Notes: generated from the letters alone by a model not told the origin. A DNA stretch of 64,000 nucleotides from Benincasa hispida (GCF_009727055.1 NC_052354.1:3188677-3252676); one strand, 5' to 3'; counted from the first letter of the stretch, positions 23,730 to 36,675 are shown. Numbers and translations are program-made.

Positions 23730-25845
23730 TGTTGGGATTGGCATCTTAATTCTCCCAGAGTCTTGTAGTTTGTAAACTTTGTACACATTGTTATTAATAA
23801 AATAAAAGTTATTTTTTTTGCATTTACTCATATCTAAATAACAAAGATCCGTGGTTATTGTATGTAAACTTGAGCATATATATGAGATATACAAGTGGAT
23901 CATGCCTTAAGTAATAACCTAAAAGGTCTGTAGTATAAGGATAAATAAGGGATACCTTATCTTGGTGACACTATGGATACGACTCACTTTGTGAAGGTTT
24001 AAAAGTGTTGTGAACTACTACAGATGGTCTGATCCTGACCATTCATATAGAGACATGCGAGTGAAGGTGTCCTATACAACGAGATGATAAGACGTGTCCT
24101 ATACAACGAGGTGTCCTATACTTTGTGGAGGTTTAAAAGTGTTGTATAAGACGGGACCACGAGATGATTAGTTTTTTTTTATATAACGTCGTTGATAATT
24201 GAGACTTACATCTCACTAAAACGACCATAGGTGACATGACCTTAATCCTAATTGTTATGGGAACTCCTGCTCATGAGGGCAGTCCTTTGATTAGTATGGG
24301 TGAGAGTGGCCAGATTGCCAACTCAACAAGCTTACCTTTTTGGGTATTTTTCTGATTGGGGAGCTGAGAACTCAGTTACACAAGACGGAATTCAATCCTT
24401 CCCCGAAGCAGAGGTAAGTAGATAGATTGCTCCGTTAAGGGCTAATTTCGGGTCTTGAACATAGTGGCCACATCCTCTCTTTGGAAGAGAGGACCAGTCA
24501 TAGTAGGACTATGACTTATTGTTCATTAGAGGAATCAGTGGTACTTAAGGAGTTAGATGTAATTATAGGAGCAAAACGGTAAATTGGTCCAATTGTACTT
24601 ACGAGCGATCTGTGAAGGGTTATCACACTATTGATTGGTTGATATGGACACAGAAATATATTTGTAGTGAGAAGAGTATAGCTGTCGATCTTTAGTGGAG
24701 TGTCCGGCAGTTAACGGATGGTGGATCCCGTGACTAAAGAGTTTAGTAAATTATTCATGTACCATTGGAGCTTCAAGCTACAGGTTCATAAGGTCTCCTT
24801 GGTAGCTCAATGGATTCAAGTTGAGAATCAGTTCTTGGGGTTAATTTGAAGTGTTTAAATTAACAAGAGAAAATTCAATTATATATGATATAATTGGGGT
24901 GATGTATGAGATACATCATGTGGAGGAATTAATGTAAATATGATTTATATTTAGTACCATAAAATAGAAAAAGAACTATGGTTTGTATGTTTCATGAGAT
25001 GAAACATTAAAATTATAGGTCATAAATATAATATGGTAAGTTGGTTATCATATTTATTTATAATACATTAATTATATGATAATTAATTTCTTTTTCTCTA
25101 ATAACCAATTGAGTGGGAGGTTATTGATGATTTTATGGTAACCGTGAGATAAAAAGGAAAATTGTTTTCCTATTTTTTTTTTAAAAAAGAGTTACTTCAT
25201 TCGGAAAGAACTCACAGATAAGCTATCAAGTGAAAGAGTTTCACTAAGCGATAGCTTTGAGAAACTACACGATCAGCTAAGGGATTGCTTACCTTTGACT
25301 ATACGATAGTCATTCAACTACTCGTAGCTAAACGATCGTTTAAGACTTGACAACACGATCGTTGACCTTTTGATCATAACTAAACAATCGAGTGGCAAGT
25401 CTATGCGATAGACTGTCGTTTACTAAACGATTGAGCACATCTTCTATACGATAGACATCATCTTATTTCCCACTTGCTCGATCGACTACTCGATCGTAGA
25501 CCTCCAGTCTCTTCCTCAAGCCAAGTTCATACAGGGCCCACAACTCTTGGATTATCACACCGAGAATACCAAGGTAACCATTGTGGTGGTGTTCTCGCTC
25601 AGTTTGTGGATCAAGTTGGCCAATCGTTGTTTTCGTTGTGTTCGTGCTATGTTCTGTTCATTGCTTTCAAGGGCTGTTCTTGGATGCTTGTAGATTGATC
25701 GAGGGACTTATGAAGAATGGTTCTTCAAAGGTATGCATCTTCTATCCCTTGTATCATCATTTAGCATGTTGTATGTTTAATATGAATGGAATTTAGAACG
25801 ATCCCATCCGTTGCTCATGGAAATCCTCATGCTTGATTTCCTTCA
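23730..25845 (+). repeat. 5' LTR of E3, complete (about 2.1 kb)
   Basis: It begins TGTTGGGATTGGC and ends GATTTCCTTCA just before the primer site. It is the reference copy for family A: partial copies are at 1-1678, 6181-7719 (antisense), 31655-32845, 32931-34157 (antisense) and 63741-64000. A local partial duplication is visible at about 23985-24150 (GTCCTATACAACGAG and AGGTTTAAAAGTGTTG repeated). Its last third (25200-25500) is dense in ACGATCG-like motifs. Confidence 0.85.
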
Positions 25846-25847
25846 AT

Positions 25848-25859
25848 TGGTATCAGAGT
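25848..25859 (+). other. tRNA-Met primer binding site of E3
   Basis: TGGTATCAGAGT, two bases after the LTR end, matches the plant copia primer site with one mismatch at the last base. Confidence 0.85.
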
Positions 25860-28430
25860 CAGGTTGTTTAGTTATTCCAAATTACCATTTCTGTTTTGAA
25901 CTTATTTTATAGTCGTGGTGGGTTTTAAGGTTTCTGCATTGCGTTTAAGTGTTAAATGCATTTGTGGATGTATTGATGAATGTTTACAGGATGGTTACCT
26001 CTGTTTTTCAAATTTACAAAGTGTTAATTTATAAGGGCCCTTACGTTTCTGGACATAATTAACGAGCAATTGGTCGTAATTCAAAGTGTTTGAAGTTGTT
26101 GAGTTGTTCGAGATGAAGTTTTGAAGCATGGAGATGCGGTTCTCATCGAGGAAGAAGACCAAAGGTTGATCGTATCGTGTAGCCTAAGGTAAACGATCGT
26201 GTAGAAAATGTTCTAAGCGATCATGTAGTATTTACTAAACGATGAGGCAAAGTGTTTACTCTATCCCGTAGCATTGGTTGCTCGATTGCGTGGACACTAG
26301 AGGTAAACGATCGCATAGAGCATTTGATGCTCATCGTTTAATAAAAGGCGTGTACACTAAACAATCGTGTAGTTAGCATGCTTCAACGCATAGTCACTGA
26401 CTACACGATCACCCGGTATACGATACCTTGACACTTGCTCAGCAATCATTTAGATGATTGTGCTTCACGACCTCATTGTCGTTTAGTCGATCTTTTAAGG
26501 CTTGCGTTGCACGATGCGCGCTACACGATCGCATGCCTTCATGCTTCATCGCATAGTCAAAAGTACACAATCGTTGCTAAACAATTGTTTAAGCTCGGGA
26601 ATTGTTGGTAAACGATTGAGTAAAGATTTTACTCTATCGTGTAGGCGATCACAAGGATTTGGTACACGATCAAGGAGACGCGTTTCTTCGCGGGAACGGT
26701 TCAAGACCCAGTTCGCCTGTTTCGACTGGAGACTTATTGCTATTTGTAATAGTTAGCTTTGTTTTCTAAGGACTTGAGGCTAATTATCCCGATTCATAAA
26801 ATTTTGTTTAATATACATGGGATGTATGTTGTTTATCTATCATAGTGTATGACATATAGATTTAAAATCCACCTTAGGTTATGCAATTATTCATGCATCA
26901 TATATCATAAGTGTTATAATATAGTTTCTGGCATGATAAAATTACAAGAAAGCATGCACATGCATCATGAAATATAAGAGTTATATTTATGCATGCATTA
27001 AGCATATTTATGCACCATCTTTGTATTATAAGAGTTATAGTATAAGGATGTATGAAAGCATGTATGCTTGGTTCATTGCTTTGTTATATAAGTGTTATAT
27101 AAAAGTAGCAATGAATGAACAATGCACGGAGCATGACACTTAGGCTGATTTATAAGCGTTATGAATGCCTTATATGTGTAGCTTTGCATTATGAATGGTT
27201 TTGGTTGTTTCCCGTTATAAGCGTTATAATGGAAATTATAACTAAAATCGATAAGAAAGAGTTGCATGCGGACTTAGGTGAACTCATGTTTTAAAAGGGT
27301 TCTAAAATTGTATTGAGATTGACCTAAGTTCAAGGTTCTAATGAGATTAGATACCTAAGTTTAATCTTTTAAATCGGTTTAATAGGATTAAATTGATTTT
27401 CATAAAAGATTAAATTTGTATTAAATCTATCTATAAGGGATCTTTTGTCTAAGACAGGTTCTATCTACGCTGGGGTACTTAAGCTAACAGAAACAAAACA
27501 CCCCTACCTGGGAATTTACCTGGAAAGGTGAATTAGATAGATTTGCTACAAGCATGCGACAGTTGATCAAGGACTTCGTTAAAGAGTTTAATGAATGATG
27601 ATCAAAATTTGTTCAACTTTCCAAAGTAAGCGTTACTTTTGGCAAACCTAAAAAGTAACTTAGTTAAAATACTTAGCTTGTTTTTTCTAAGTAAACTAAA
27701 CCCTAGGTCATAAAATACTCAGTGGGAGGAAGAGATGTATGATATGTCAATGATTCCACTCACGTTTCTCCTTAAATGTTCACGCCGTGAGATTCATGCT
27801 TGGCCTCGTAATGTCTTGGGAGCAACCCCCTTTGGATGGTATTTGCATGAGTCAATATCAAGGTGGACGAAGAAAGTATTTATAGTAAGTGGGCGAAGGA
27901 TGTGTGTCAACATGTCCTGCGGTCTCCTTCATTAGTTCACACCATGAGAAATTCTTGCACTCCCTCGTGCCACCCTGGAAGCGTCCCCCTTCAGATGGGT
28001 TTTGTGCAGTTGGCCAATAATATCAAGGTGAACTCCAGAAATGGATAGGGTCACTATAGTTTTTTCCCCAATCGAACTTTTTCCCTTCGGATTGGCTGCT
28101 TGGAGCGGAACTCTAGGGCCTAAAATGACGGGTCACACTTACGAAAAATTGTTAAGCAAGTTAATGATTTCTTGACCAAATCAATGATGGCTAGTCGTTA
28201 TAGGAACAAGAGTTGTTCTGGTATTAATGGCTTGTTGAGAATGTCTCAATTCAGAGGAGAGATAAATTGACTACCCTTCGGTGGCTTTTGTCCTAAACCT
28301 TTGAAGCATCATTGCAAACTAGATGTCACACGGGGTTCATTTCAGTTTTGCTAAACCGTATTGGATCTTGTTTTTCAAACGAGTATTTGCTAAAACCTAA
28401 TGTAGGTCAATATGTTTGTTTTTTAGCAAC
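25860..28430 (+). other. Long leader of E3 with motif arrays
   Basis: About 2.6 kb without a supported gene. About 26150-26700 contains many degenerate copies of TAAACGATCGTGTAG. About 26900-27270 contains repeated TATAAG.GTTAT motifs mixed with GCATGCA. About 27720-28075 matches, in reverse, the leader of E1 (4380-4740). The small open frames here (26502-26756, 27735-28048) change between copies and are not called genes. Confidence 0.6.
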
Positions 28431-29500
28431 ATGAATGATTTTCCGTTAGTTGCCTCTAGTTTGACCGATTACATACATTGGAAAGAGTCTCTTAAGACAT
28501 ATTTTGTGGTAAACGAGCTTGAGTTTTTCATGGTTGAGTAGTGTCCTCAAGTCCCGACCTTTGATGCACTGCGAAATGTTCATAATGCATATGAGGTGTA
28601 GATGAAGCCTAACTCGTTGGCCCGACTTCACATTTTTGCTAGCATTTCTGATGTCTTGGCCAAAAGGGTTGAGAACATGGTCATTGCACATGAGATCTTG
28701 GACTCGTTGCAAGAATTGTTTAAATGTCAGTTCTTACTCTTTTAGCACAAAGGGATGGATGACAAAGAAACCAGTAGTATCAATTCTCAAGATAACCTCC
28801 AGTTAGAGAAAGCAAGTGTTGCTAACTCTAATAAAGTTCATCGACGAGAAGTGTTCTCTGAAATGGAACTTGAAGCGTATTTAGGATCTGATACTGATCC
28901 CACTACTCTCCAGAAGAGGAAGAAGTCTAAAGGCAGTAAATGTGATTTATTGGTTTTGGAGACGTGTTTGGTAGAGAATGATGATTCTGCCTGGACCCTT
29001 AATTCGAGTGCTACTAACCACGTCAGTTCTTCCTACCAAGGATTTAGTTCCTGTCAAACGTTGCAAGAGGGAAAGTTGACTCTTCGAGTCGGTATTGGTG
29101 AGTTTGTTTAAGCTATTTCTATAGGCAAGTTGAAGTTATTTTTGGACAAGAAATGTTATCTGTACTGGATAATGTTTTTGTAGTTCCTCATATCAAGAGG
29201 AACTTAATCTCGGTTTCTTGTCTCATTGGACAAGGTTATACCGTTTTCTTTTCTGAAAGTAAAATGTTTATTTTGGCATGGAGATTGGTTGTGGTTCAAT
29301 GGAAAATAACTTATATGTACTAAGGTTGTTGGTCATAAAGGCCTTGCTTAATACTGAAATGTTCAGTACAGCGATAACTACCAAAAGACCAAAGGTTTCT
29401 CCTAAGGAAAACGATCATTTTTGGCATCTAAGGTTAGGTCACATCAATCTCAATAGGATGAGAGTTTAGTAAAATGTGGACTTTTAAAAATTTTAGAAGA
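28431..29500 (+). pseudogene. Copia gag and protease (E3)
   Basis: Gag starts at 28431 (MNDFPLVASSLTDYIHWKES) and runs with stops through ASISDVLAKRVENMVIAHE. The frame at 28755-29111 leads into WTLNSSATNHV, the protease active-site region in which the catalytic Asp and Gly of D-S-G-A are replaced by Asn and Ser, so the protease would be dead. GAG-pre-integrase HFWHLRLGHINLNRM is at about 29416-29460. The zinc knuckle expected between gag and protease is missing. Confidence 0.8.
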
Positions 29501-29507
29501 AAACTCC

Positions 29508-30300
29508 TTGTCGGTATCTGAATCATGTCTTGAAGGAAAGATGTCCAAACGACCTTTTACTAGAAAAGGTTATATAACCAAGGAAATCTTTGAGCTTATA
29601 CATTTAGATCTTTGTGGTTCGATGAGTGTTAGAGCTCAAGGTGGGTATGAATATTTCATCTCTTTCATAGATGATTATTCAAGGTACGGGTATCTATACC
29701 TAATGCAACGTAAGTTTGAAGCTCTTGACAAGTTCAAGGAGTATAAGGCTGAAGTTGAAAACTTGTTAGGTAAGAAATTAAAAACACTAATATTTGATCG
29801 TAGTGGAGAGTATATGGACCTCGAATTCCAGAACTATATGATAAAACATGGAATTGCATTCCAACTCTCAACCCTGGGTACACCTCAGCAGAATGGTGTA
29901 TCATAAAGGAGAAACAGAACCCAGTTGGACATGGTTCAGTCTACGATGAGTTATGCTCATCTTCCAAACTCGTTTTAGGGATTTGCAATGGAGACTGCAT
30001 GTTATGTTTTGAACAACGTTCCCTCAAAAAGTGTTTCTCAACACCTTTTGAGTTATGGAGTGGCCATAAAGGTAGTTTACGCCACTTTAGAATTTGGAGA
30101 TGTCCGACCCACGTGCTTATGGCTAACCCAAAGAAGTTGGAACCACGTTCGAAAGTTTGCCTCTTTGTAGGCTACCCCAGGGAAATGAGGGGTGGATACT
30201 TGTATGATCCGAGTGAGAACAAAGTGTTTGTGTCGATAAATACTATCTTCTTGGAAGAAGACCACATCAGGGATCATAAACCACGAAGTAAGCTTGTTTT
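29508..30300 (+). pseudogene. Copia integrase (E3)
   Basis: The open stretch 29508-29906 carries ELIHLDLCGSMSVRAQGG, FISFIDDYSRYGYLYL and, near its end, FDRSGEYM and GTPQQNGV, so most of the catalytic core with D, D and E positions is readable. A stop follows the PQQNGV motif. The C-terminal part continues in another frame (29999-30280: LFVGYPREMRGGYLYDP). It matches the minus-strand integrase of E1. Confidence 0.85.
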
Positions 30301-31654
30301 ATATGAGATTTCTAGTGTGACTACTAAGGGTTCAACAAGAGTTGTTGAACAGACTTATAGATCAACAAGAGTTGTTAATGTCAGTTCATCTAGTCAACCA
30401 TCGCAAGAGTTGAGACTGCCTCGACGTAGTGGGAGGGTTATGAACCCACCGAAATGCTATATGGGTTTGATTGAAGCCCAAAACATCATGTCTATTGATG
30501 GGGTCGAGGATCCATTGTCTTATAAGCAAGCAATGGAGGATGTTGACAAAGATGAGTGGATGAAAGCCATAAACTAGGAAATGGAGTCTATGTAGTTCAA
30601 TAATGTCTGGGAACTTGTGGATCAACCTGATGGGATAAAACCTATAGGGTATAAGTGGATCTACAAGCGAAGACGAAGTGTAGATGGAAAGGTGTAAAAC
30701 TTTAAGGCTAGACTCGCGACAAAGTGTTATACCAAGGTCGAGAGAGTGGACTATGGGGAAACTTTCTCACCTGTTGTCATGATCAAGTCTATCGGGATAC
30801 TAATGTCTATAGCCACATGATTATGAGATGGACATCAAGACTACCTTTCTTAATGGTAATCTTGAAGAGACCATCTATATGGCTCAACCAGAGGGGTTCA
30901 TTGTTCCAGATCAAGAGCAAAGAGTTTGCAAGCTTAATAGATCCATTTATAGGCTAAAAAAGGCGTCTAGATCGTGGAACATTATATTTGACAGTGCAAT
31001 CAAATCGTTTGACTTTGATCAGAATGTTGATGGGCCTTTGTTTATAAGAAAATAATCAACAACTCAATAGCTTTCCTAGTACTACTGTATGTGGATGATA
31101 TCCTACTCATTGGGAATGATGTATGTTTTCTGAATGACATTAAGAAGTGGCTAGCTGCCCAATTCAAAATGAAATATTTGGGCGACACACAGTATGTTCT
31201 AGGGATCCAAATCATTCGGGATCGTAAGAACAAAAGTATAGATTGTCTCAGGCATCTTACTTTGATCAAATGTTGATTAGGTACAGGATATGCAGAATTC
31301 CAAAAGGGGTTTATTACCCTTCAAGCATGGAATTTTTTTTGTCTAAGGATCAGTTTCCTAAGACACCTTAAGAGGTTAAGGAGATGAGATAGATTTCTTA
31401 TGCTTCAGCTGTTGGAAGCTTTATGTATGCAATATTATGTACTCGACCTGACATTTGCTATGAAGTAGGGATTGTCAGTCGTTATCAGTCCAATCTATGA
31501 TTAGATCACTGGACGGCGGTGAAAACGATCCTCAAGTATCTTCGGAGAACGAGAGACTACATGCTCGTGTATGGAGATAAGGATTTGATCCTTACAAGAT
31601 ATACAGACTCTGACTTTCAGACTAATAAAGATTCTCGTAAATTGATATACGGGT
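30300..31654 (+). pseudogene. Copia reverse transcriptase and partial RNase H (E3)
   Basis: The linker and start of reverse transcriptase show RRSGRVMNPPKCY, YKQAMEDVDKDEWMKA and KWIYKRRRSVDGKV. The catalytic region follows with MDIKTTFLNGNLEETIYM, VCKLNRSIYRLKKASRSW and a YVDD motif near 31088. RNase H homology (ATRPD-like, TDSDFQTNKDSRK) runs to about 31650, where the frame passes abruptly into LTR sequence. At least five stops or frameshifts separate these blocks. Confidence 0.85.
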
Positions 31655-32845
31655 TAGTGTCCGGCAGTTAACGGATGGTGGATCCCGTGACTAAAGAGTT
31701 TAGTCAGTTATTCACATACCGTTGGAGCTTCAAGCTACAGGTCCATAAGGTCCCCTTAGTAGCTCAATGGATTCAAGTTGAGAATCAGTTCTTGGGGTTA
31801 ATTTGAAGTGTTCAAATTAACAAGAGGAAATTCAATTATATATGATATAATTGGTGTGATGTATAAGATACATCAAGTGGAGGAATTAATGTAAATATGA
31901 TTTACATTAAGTACCATAAAATAGAAAAAGAACTATGGTTTGTATATTTCATGAGATGAAATATTAAAACTATAGGTTATAAATATAATATGGTAAGTTG
32001 GTTATCATATTTATTTATAATACATTAATTATATGATAATTAATTTCTTTTTCTCTAATAACAATTGAATGGGAAGTTATTGATGGTTTTATAGTAATCG
32101 TGAGATAAAAAGGAAAACTGTTTTCCTAAAATTAAAAAAAAAATAGTTACTTCATTTGGAAAAAAACTCACGGATAAGCTATCAAGTGAAAGAGTTTCAC
32201 TAAGCAATAACTTTGAGAGACTATACGATCAGCTAAGCGATTGCTTACCTTTGACTATACGATAGTCATTCAGCTAATCGTAGCTAAACGATCGTTTAAG
32301 AGTTGACAATACGATCGTTGACCTTTTGATCGTAGCTAAACGATCAAATGGCAAGTCTATGTGATAGGCTGCCGTTTATTAAACGATTGAGCACATCGTC
32401 TATATGATAGACAACATCTTATCTCCCACTTGCTCGATCGACTACTCGATCGTAGACCTTCAGTCTCTTCCTCAAGCCAAGATCATACAGGGCCCACAAC
32501 TCCTGGATTCTCACACCGAGAATACCAAGGTAACCATTATGGTTGTGTCCTCACTTAGTTCGTAGATCGAGTTTGCCGATCGTTGTGTTTGTGCTGTGTT
32601 CTGTTCGTTGCGTTTGAGGGTTGTTCTTAGACGCTTGTTAGATTGATTGAGGGATTTGTGAAGAATGGTTCTTCAAAGATATGCATCCTCTATCCCTTAT
32701 ATCATCATTTAACATGCTATAATTTCTTATTGTGCATGACCTATTAGTTTTCGTTTTGAGTCTGTAATTGTTTTGTGTTCAATTCGAATGGAATTTGGAA
32801 CGATCCCTTCCGCTGCTCATGGAACCTTATGCTTGATTTCCATCA
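31655..32845 (+). repeat. Partial 3' LTR of E3 (5' half deleted)
   Basis: It starts inside the LTR at AGTGTCCGGCAGTTAACGGA, which corresponds to about 24702 in the 5' LTR, and continues co-linearly to the CA end at 32845. It includes the same ACGATCG-rich block (32200-32460). It carries numerous substitutions relative to the 5' LTR. Confidence 0.85.
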
Positions 32846-32930
32846 AAGTTCTCCGTTTTAGAGAGATCTTAAGATTCATCAGCAAGGGAGTTTAGCTATT
32901 CAATGTAATTGTTTTGTGGTAAATATAATT

Positions 32931-34157
32931 ATATGAATCACATCCATATAATTAACATTTGAATCATATTCAAATACTTAATTCCTCTCAAAATAAACTT
33001 TATACTATAAAGTATCAAATACATTATATTAATTATATCACATATAATTAATTCCCTCAATTAATTTGAACAATTCAAGTTAATCCAAAATTAATTCTAA
33101 ATAATCCCTGTTGAGCTACAGATAGGATCTTATGGACCTGTAGATTGAAGCTCGAATGGTACTTAAATAATTAATTAAACTCTTTTAATTAAAATATTGA
33201 GCATCCATTAATTTTTGGTCACTCTACTAAAGTCCTACAACTACACTCTTCGTACTACAGATATATTTATGTGTTCATTGGATATAACCAATCCACAGCG
33301 ATGACCCTTCACAGATTGCTTATAAGTACAGCTGGGCCAAAATTACAATTTTGTCTCTGTAGGTACATCTAACTCCTTAAGTGCCACTGACCTCTCTAAT
33401 GAACAATAAGTCATAGTCCAACTATGACTAAACCTTTCTCAGGCCAAGAGAGGGTGTGGCACCACATTGTTCAAGTCCCGGAATCAGCTTTTATGGGAGC
33501 AATTTATTTATTTACCTCGACATTAGGGAAGGGGTGAATTCTGTTTTATGTAGCTGTGTTCCCAGCTTTCCAATCAGACAAATTTCCGAAATGGTAGGCT
33601 TATTGAGTCGGTGATCCGGTCACTCTCATCCATACAAATCAAAGGATCGCCTTCATAGGTAGGAGTTTGTAACTCACTCAGGATTCAGGTCATGTCACCT
33701 ATGGTCATCTTGGTGAAATGTAAGTCTCTACTATTAACGATGTTATATAATGAGACTATTCATTTTGTGGTCTGGTCTTATACAAACCCTTTTGTATAGA
33801 ACACCCCCGCTCATATGTCTGTACATTAATGATCAGAATCAAATCATTTGTAGCACTTTACAACGATTGTAACATCTACAAAGTAGGTCATATTTGTAGT
33901 GTCATCCAGATAAGGTATCTAACTTTATCCGTCTACTATAAACCATTTAGGTTATCACTTAAACATGATCCACCAGTATGTCTTTACATGCTTGTTTAAG
34001 CTACAGAAGATAATCTTGGATGTTATTTTATTGGTTTTGTGGATTAATGCTACTAAATGTTGAATAAAATATCTCATATTTTATTAAATAAATAAATTGT
34101 TTGTACATTCCAATTACAAACTATAAGACCCACAAGATTTAGGGTATCAGCCCCAAT
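32931..34157 (-). repeat. Antisense partial LTR of family A
   Basis: Read on the minus strand, this begins TATTGGGGCTGATACCC at 34157 and proceeds through the ACCTTATCTGGATGACACT and GACTTACATTTCACC blocks that open this window, stopping near the TTAATTATATGGATG block at 32931. It matches 1-1000 better than the E3 LTR, so it belongs to the same subfamily as that copy. No internal region is attached. The short flank 32846-32930 is unassigned. Confidence 0.75.
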
Positions 34158-34167
34158 ATTCAATGTA

Positions 34168-34566
34168 TGACATAAAAATGTAAAATTAGATTATTTTCTA
34201 GAGGCATGTTGTAATATGTAAAATAAATATCTCAAAAGAAAAGATCTAGAAATATCCTAGATTTTTCTTAGATTCAAGAAAATCGAGAATTCCTTTAAGA
34301 ATAATTTAAATATCTAGAATGTTTGTAGGATCCAAGAATAGCCTAGAAAAATAATTTTACTTGAGCTCCAAGGATCTCATACCTATAAATAGAAGGTGTG
34401 ACCCCATATGTGAGCCAAGCAAAGCTAGAAAGCTAGTGTAGAAAAGTAACTGAATGTCTTGAGAGTAAAAGAGTATTCACTCAAAAGTATCCAGCTTTGT
34501 AAGTTCTTAATAAAAGTTTCTTTCTTCCAAGATTACCTCTCTTCTTTTTTTGTGTCAATTTCTTCA
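34168..34566 (+). repeat. Isolated LTR of family B
   Basis: TGACATAAAAATG...TTTCTTCA, about 399 bp, matches the E2 LTR at 19223-19619, with TATAAATAG at about 34385. No primer site or coding sequence follows, so it looks like a solo LTR. I could not see a matching target-site duplication. Confidence 0.7.
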
Positions 34567-36031
34567 ATACCACTTCATTATGTTTTGTGTTGTTTATTTG
34601 TGTTCCATTCTTGTACTAACAATTGGGACCTACTTCCAAACCTGTAATTAAAAAAAAAAAAAACGCAAACTAATTGATGAGCAGAAGGTGCTCAGTCCAA
34701 TTACATTTGGAATTGACGTTGCTATCATTACCATTAACGTTATTATTACTATTACAACATGAGAATTATGAATTTGTTACATTTTTTTTTTGTCACATTT
34801 ATTGTTATTGTTACCTTTATTGTGACTGTATGTCCCTAAATGATAAGATAATAATAAATGTGGTAGATTTGTAATTCTAATTAAATAAGATCAAAAGCAA
34901 TTAATAAGTTTGTGATTGTGGATCATTACGATTTATATATTAATGGAATCCTATTACGATTGCACCAATTTGCATTACGGATAAATAAATGTGGTCGTAG
35001 CAAGATTTGATTGTCATCCATCTATCTCATTAATAAAACATTCTATCTCGATATTTGTATCATAGTTTCACATGTTAATAGGTTTGACATTGATACAAGA
35101 AATGAATTGATATTCATTGTACCAAAAAAATGGAAGAAATAGTAAAATAAAAAAAATAATACTCTTGCAATATATAATATAAACAAAAAGTATTTTAATT
35201 GATTTAAAAAGTAGTGTAAAATATTTAATAATTTCTTTATTAATTTAAATGCTCTTTTTCCACACATACACATTGAGATTGACGTCATTGATTTTTCATC
35301 TCAACATTTTCATAAAATTAAGCCTTGGTTAGAACTTATAGAATCTTATTTTCTACAACATATATTATAGATAAAAGGAACGAAAATGATAATGTGAAGA
35401 ATTGTTTATAAGAAATAGGTGTGATTAGTTTACTTTTAGTATTTAACTAAAAAAAAAAAGAAAAAAAAAGAAAAAGAGGGTTTAGTAAACTTCTACCTCA
35501 GTTTGTATAATATATAAAATTACAAAAAATATCCTCACTAAACTTGAACCTCAGTTTCGTCAACAAATTGCAACCACCAATTATTGGTATGAGAAATTTA
35601 ACAATAGTTTAGTAAATTTCTCTTATACATATTCTATTCTAAATTGTTTGGAGTTGATCGTGTAATTATTTATTTGTACGTTAATTATATGCTTATATTT
35701 GGTACAAATTTTGAAAAACTAAGTCAAAAAACTAAAAGAATAGTTTTTAAAAAACTTGTTTTTGTTTTTGGAAATTAACTAAAAATTCATCTAATTTAAT
35801 GATGAAAGATACAAACCATCATAAGAAAATATAAGGAAATAGATTTAATTTTTAAAAAAAAAAAAAAAATCGAAATGGTAACCAAATGTAACCTAAAGTT
35901 TTGAAAACAATAGAAATAAAAGCAAAACAACCATAGAAATCATGAATACAAAGGTCGGAAAACAAAAAAAAAATAATGAATGAAATAAAAAAAATATGTT
36001 GTACTCAAAACCTTTAATATATAGAACATGT
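34567..36031. other. AT-rich DNA, no gene; MITE half near 35700
   Basis: No coding region is supported. The stretch 35700-35890, ending TCGAAATGGTAACCAAATG, is the right half of the MITE family seen complete at 53443-53745. Homopolymer runs are frequent (for example 35450-35475). Confidence 0.45.
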
Positions 36032-36660
36032 TGTTAATAAAAGAAGGGGAAATCAACTTCAAAGTTTGTTGATTCACTTATACACAGAACAGTCTATAAA
36101 TAAATTTGTAGTCTTTACTTGTGTACTAAGAAAATATACATCAAAAAGAACAAAAGAGTAAGATATAAAGAAAAATACATAAAAAAGAACAAAAGAAAAG
36201 ATGCTCATATGTAAAGTAAAAAAAAAAAAACTCTCCATCTCTAAATGATCAGCTTCTCTTCGTGGATGTAGGCTATTTTGGGTCGAACCACGTTAATCCT
36301 TGGTGTCCTTGCTTCTTCTCTTCATCTACTTCATCTTCTTCCTCAGGTTCTTCAACTCCATCACCATTCTTGCAGTATTTCGGCAGCACTTCCTCAATTT
36401 TCTTTTCTCTTTCATTTTGCATCTAAAAGAAAGAATAACCTTTTTTTAGTCATTCAAATCACTCCATTTTCAGTGAGTGTTTGTAATTAAATTTGATCAT
36501 CAACGTGTAAGGTCAAGATCTTCCTTCACTTGGATTGTGCTTTTAGCACAAGGTATTAGCTTCCAGCTAATTTCTAAAAGCAATAAGTGGTTTTTCCTCT
36601 TCGGGCCTTTTTTCTTTTGCAAAGCCCAAAATCATTATGTTGTTCTTTAGCTTTTTTCAC
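36032..36660 (+). repeat. 5' LTR of E4, 3' end lost
   Basis: It starts TGTTAATAAAAGAAGG and matches the 3' LTR at 38766 up to the TTTTTCA segment. The last part of the LTR (about 20 bases ending GTAACA) is absent because the internal deletion begins here. It contains the CTCTCCATCTCTAAATGA block shared by both LTRs. Confidence 0.75.
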
Positions 36661-36675
36661 AAGTTTTGTACATCA

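Larger units (their letters stand above)
23730..32845 (+). mobile_element. Copia retrotransposon E3 (family A) with half 3' LTR
   Basis: The order is 5' LTR 23730-25845, primer site 25848, leader to about 28430, gag, protease, integrase and reverse transcriptase to 31654, then a partial LTR 31655-32845. The outer flanks are GAGTT (23725-23729) and AAGTT (32846-32850), a near-matching 5-base target-site duplication, so both outer ends look original. The 3' part of RNase H and the first roughly 970 bases of the 3' LTR are deleted together. All coding parts contain stops or frameshifts, so it is inactive. Confidence 0.85.
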
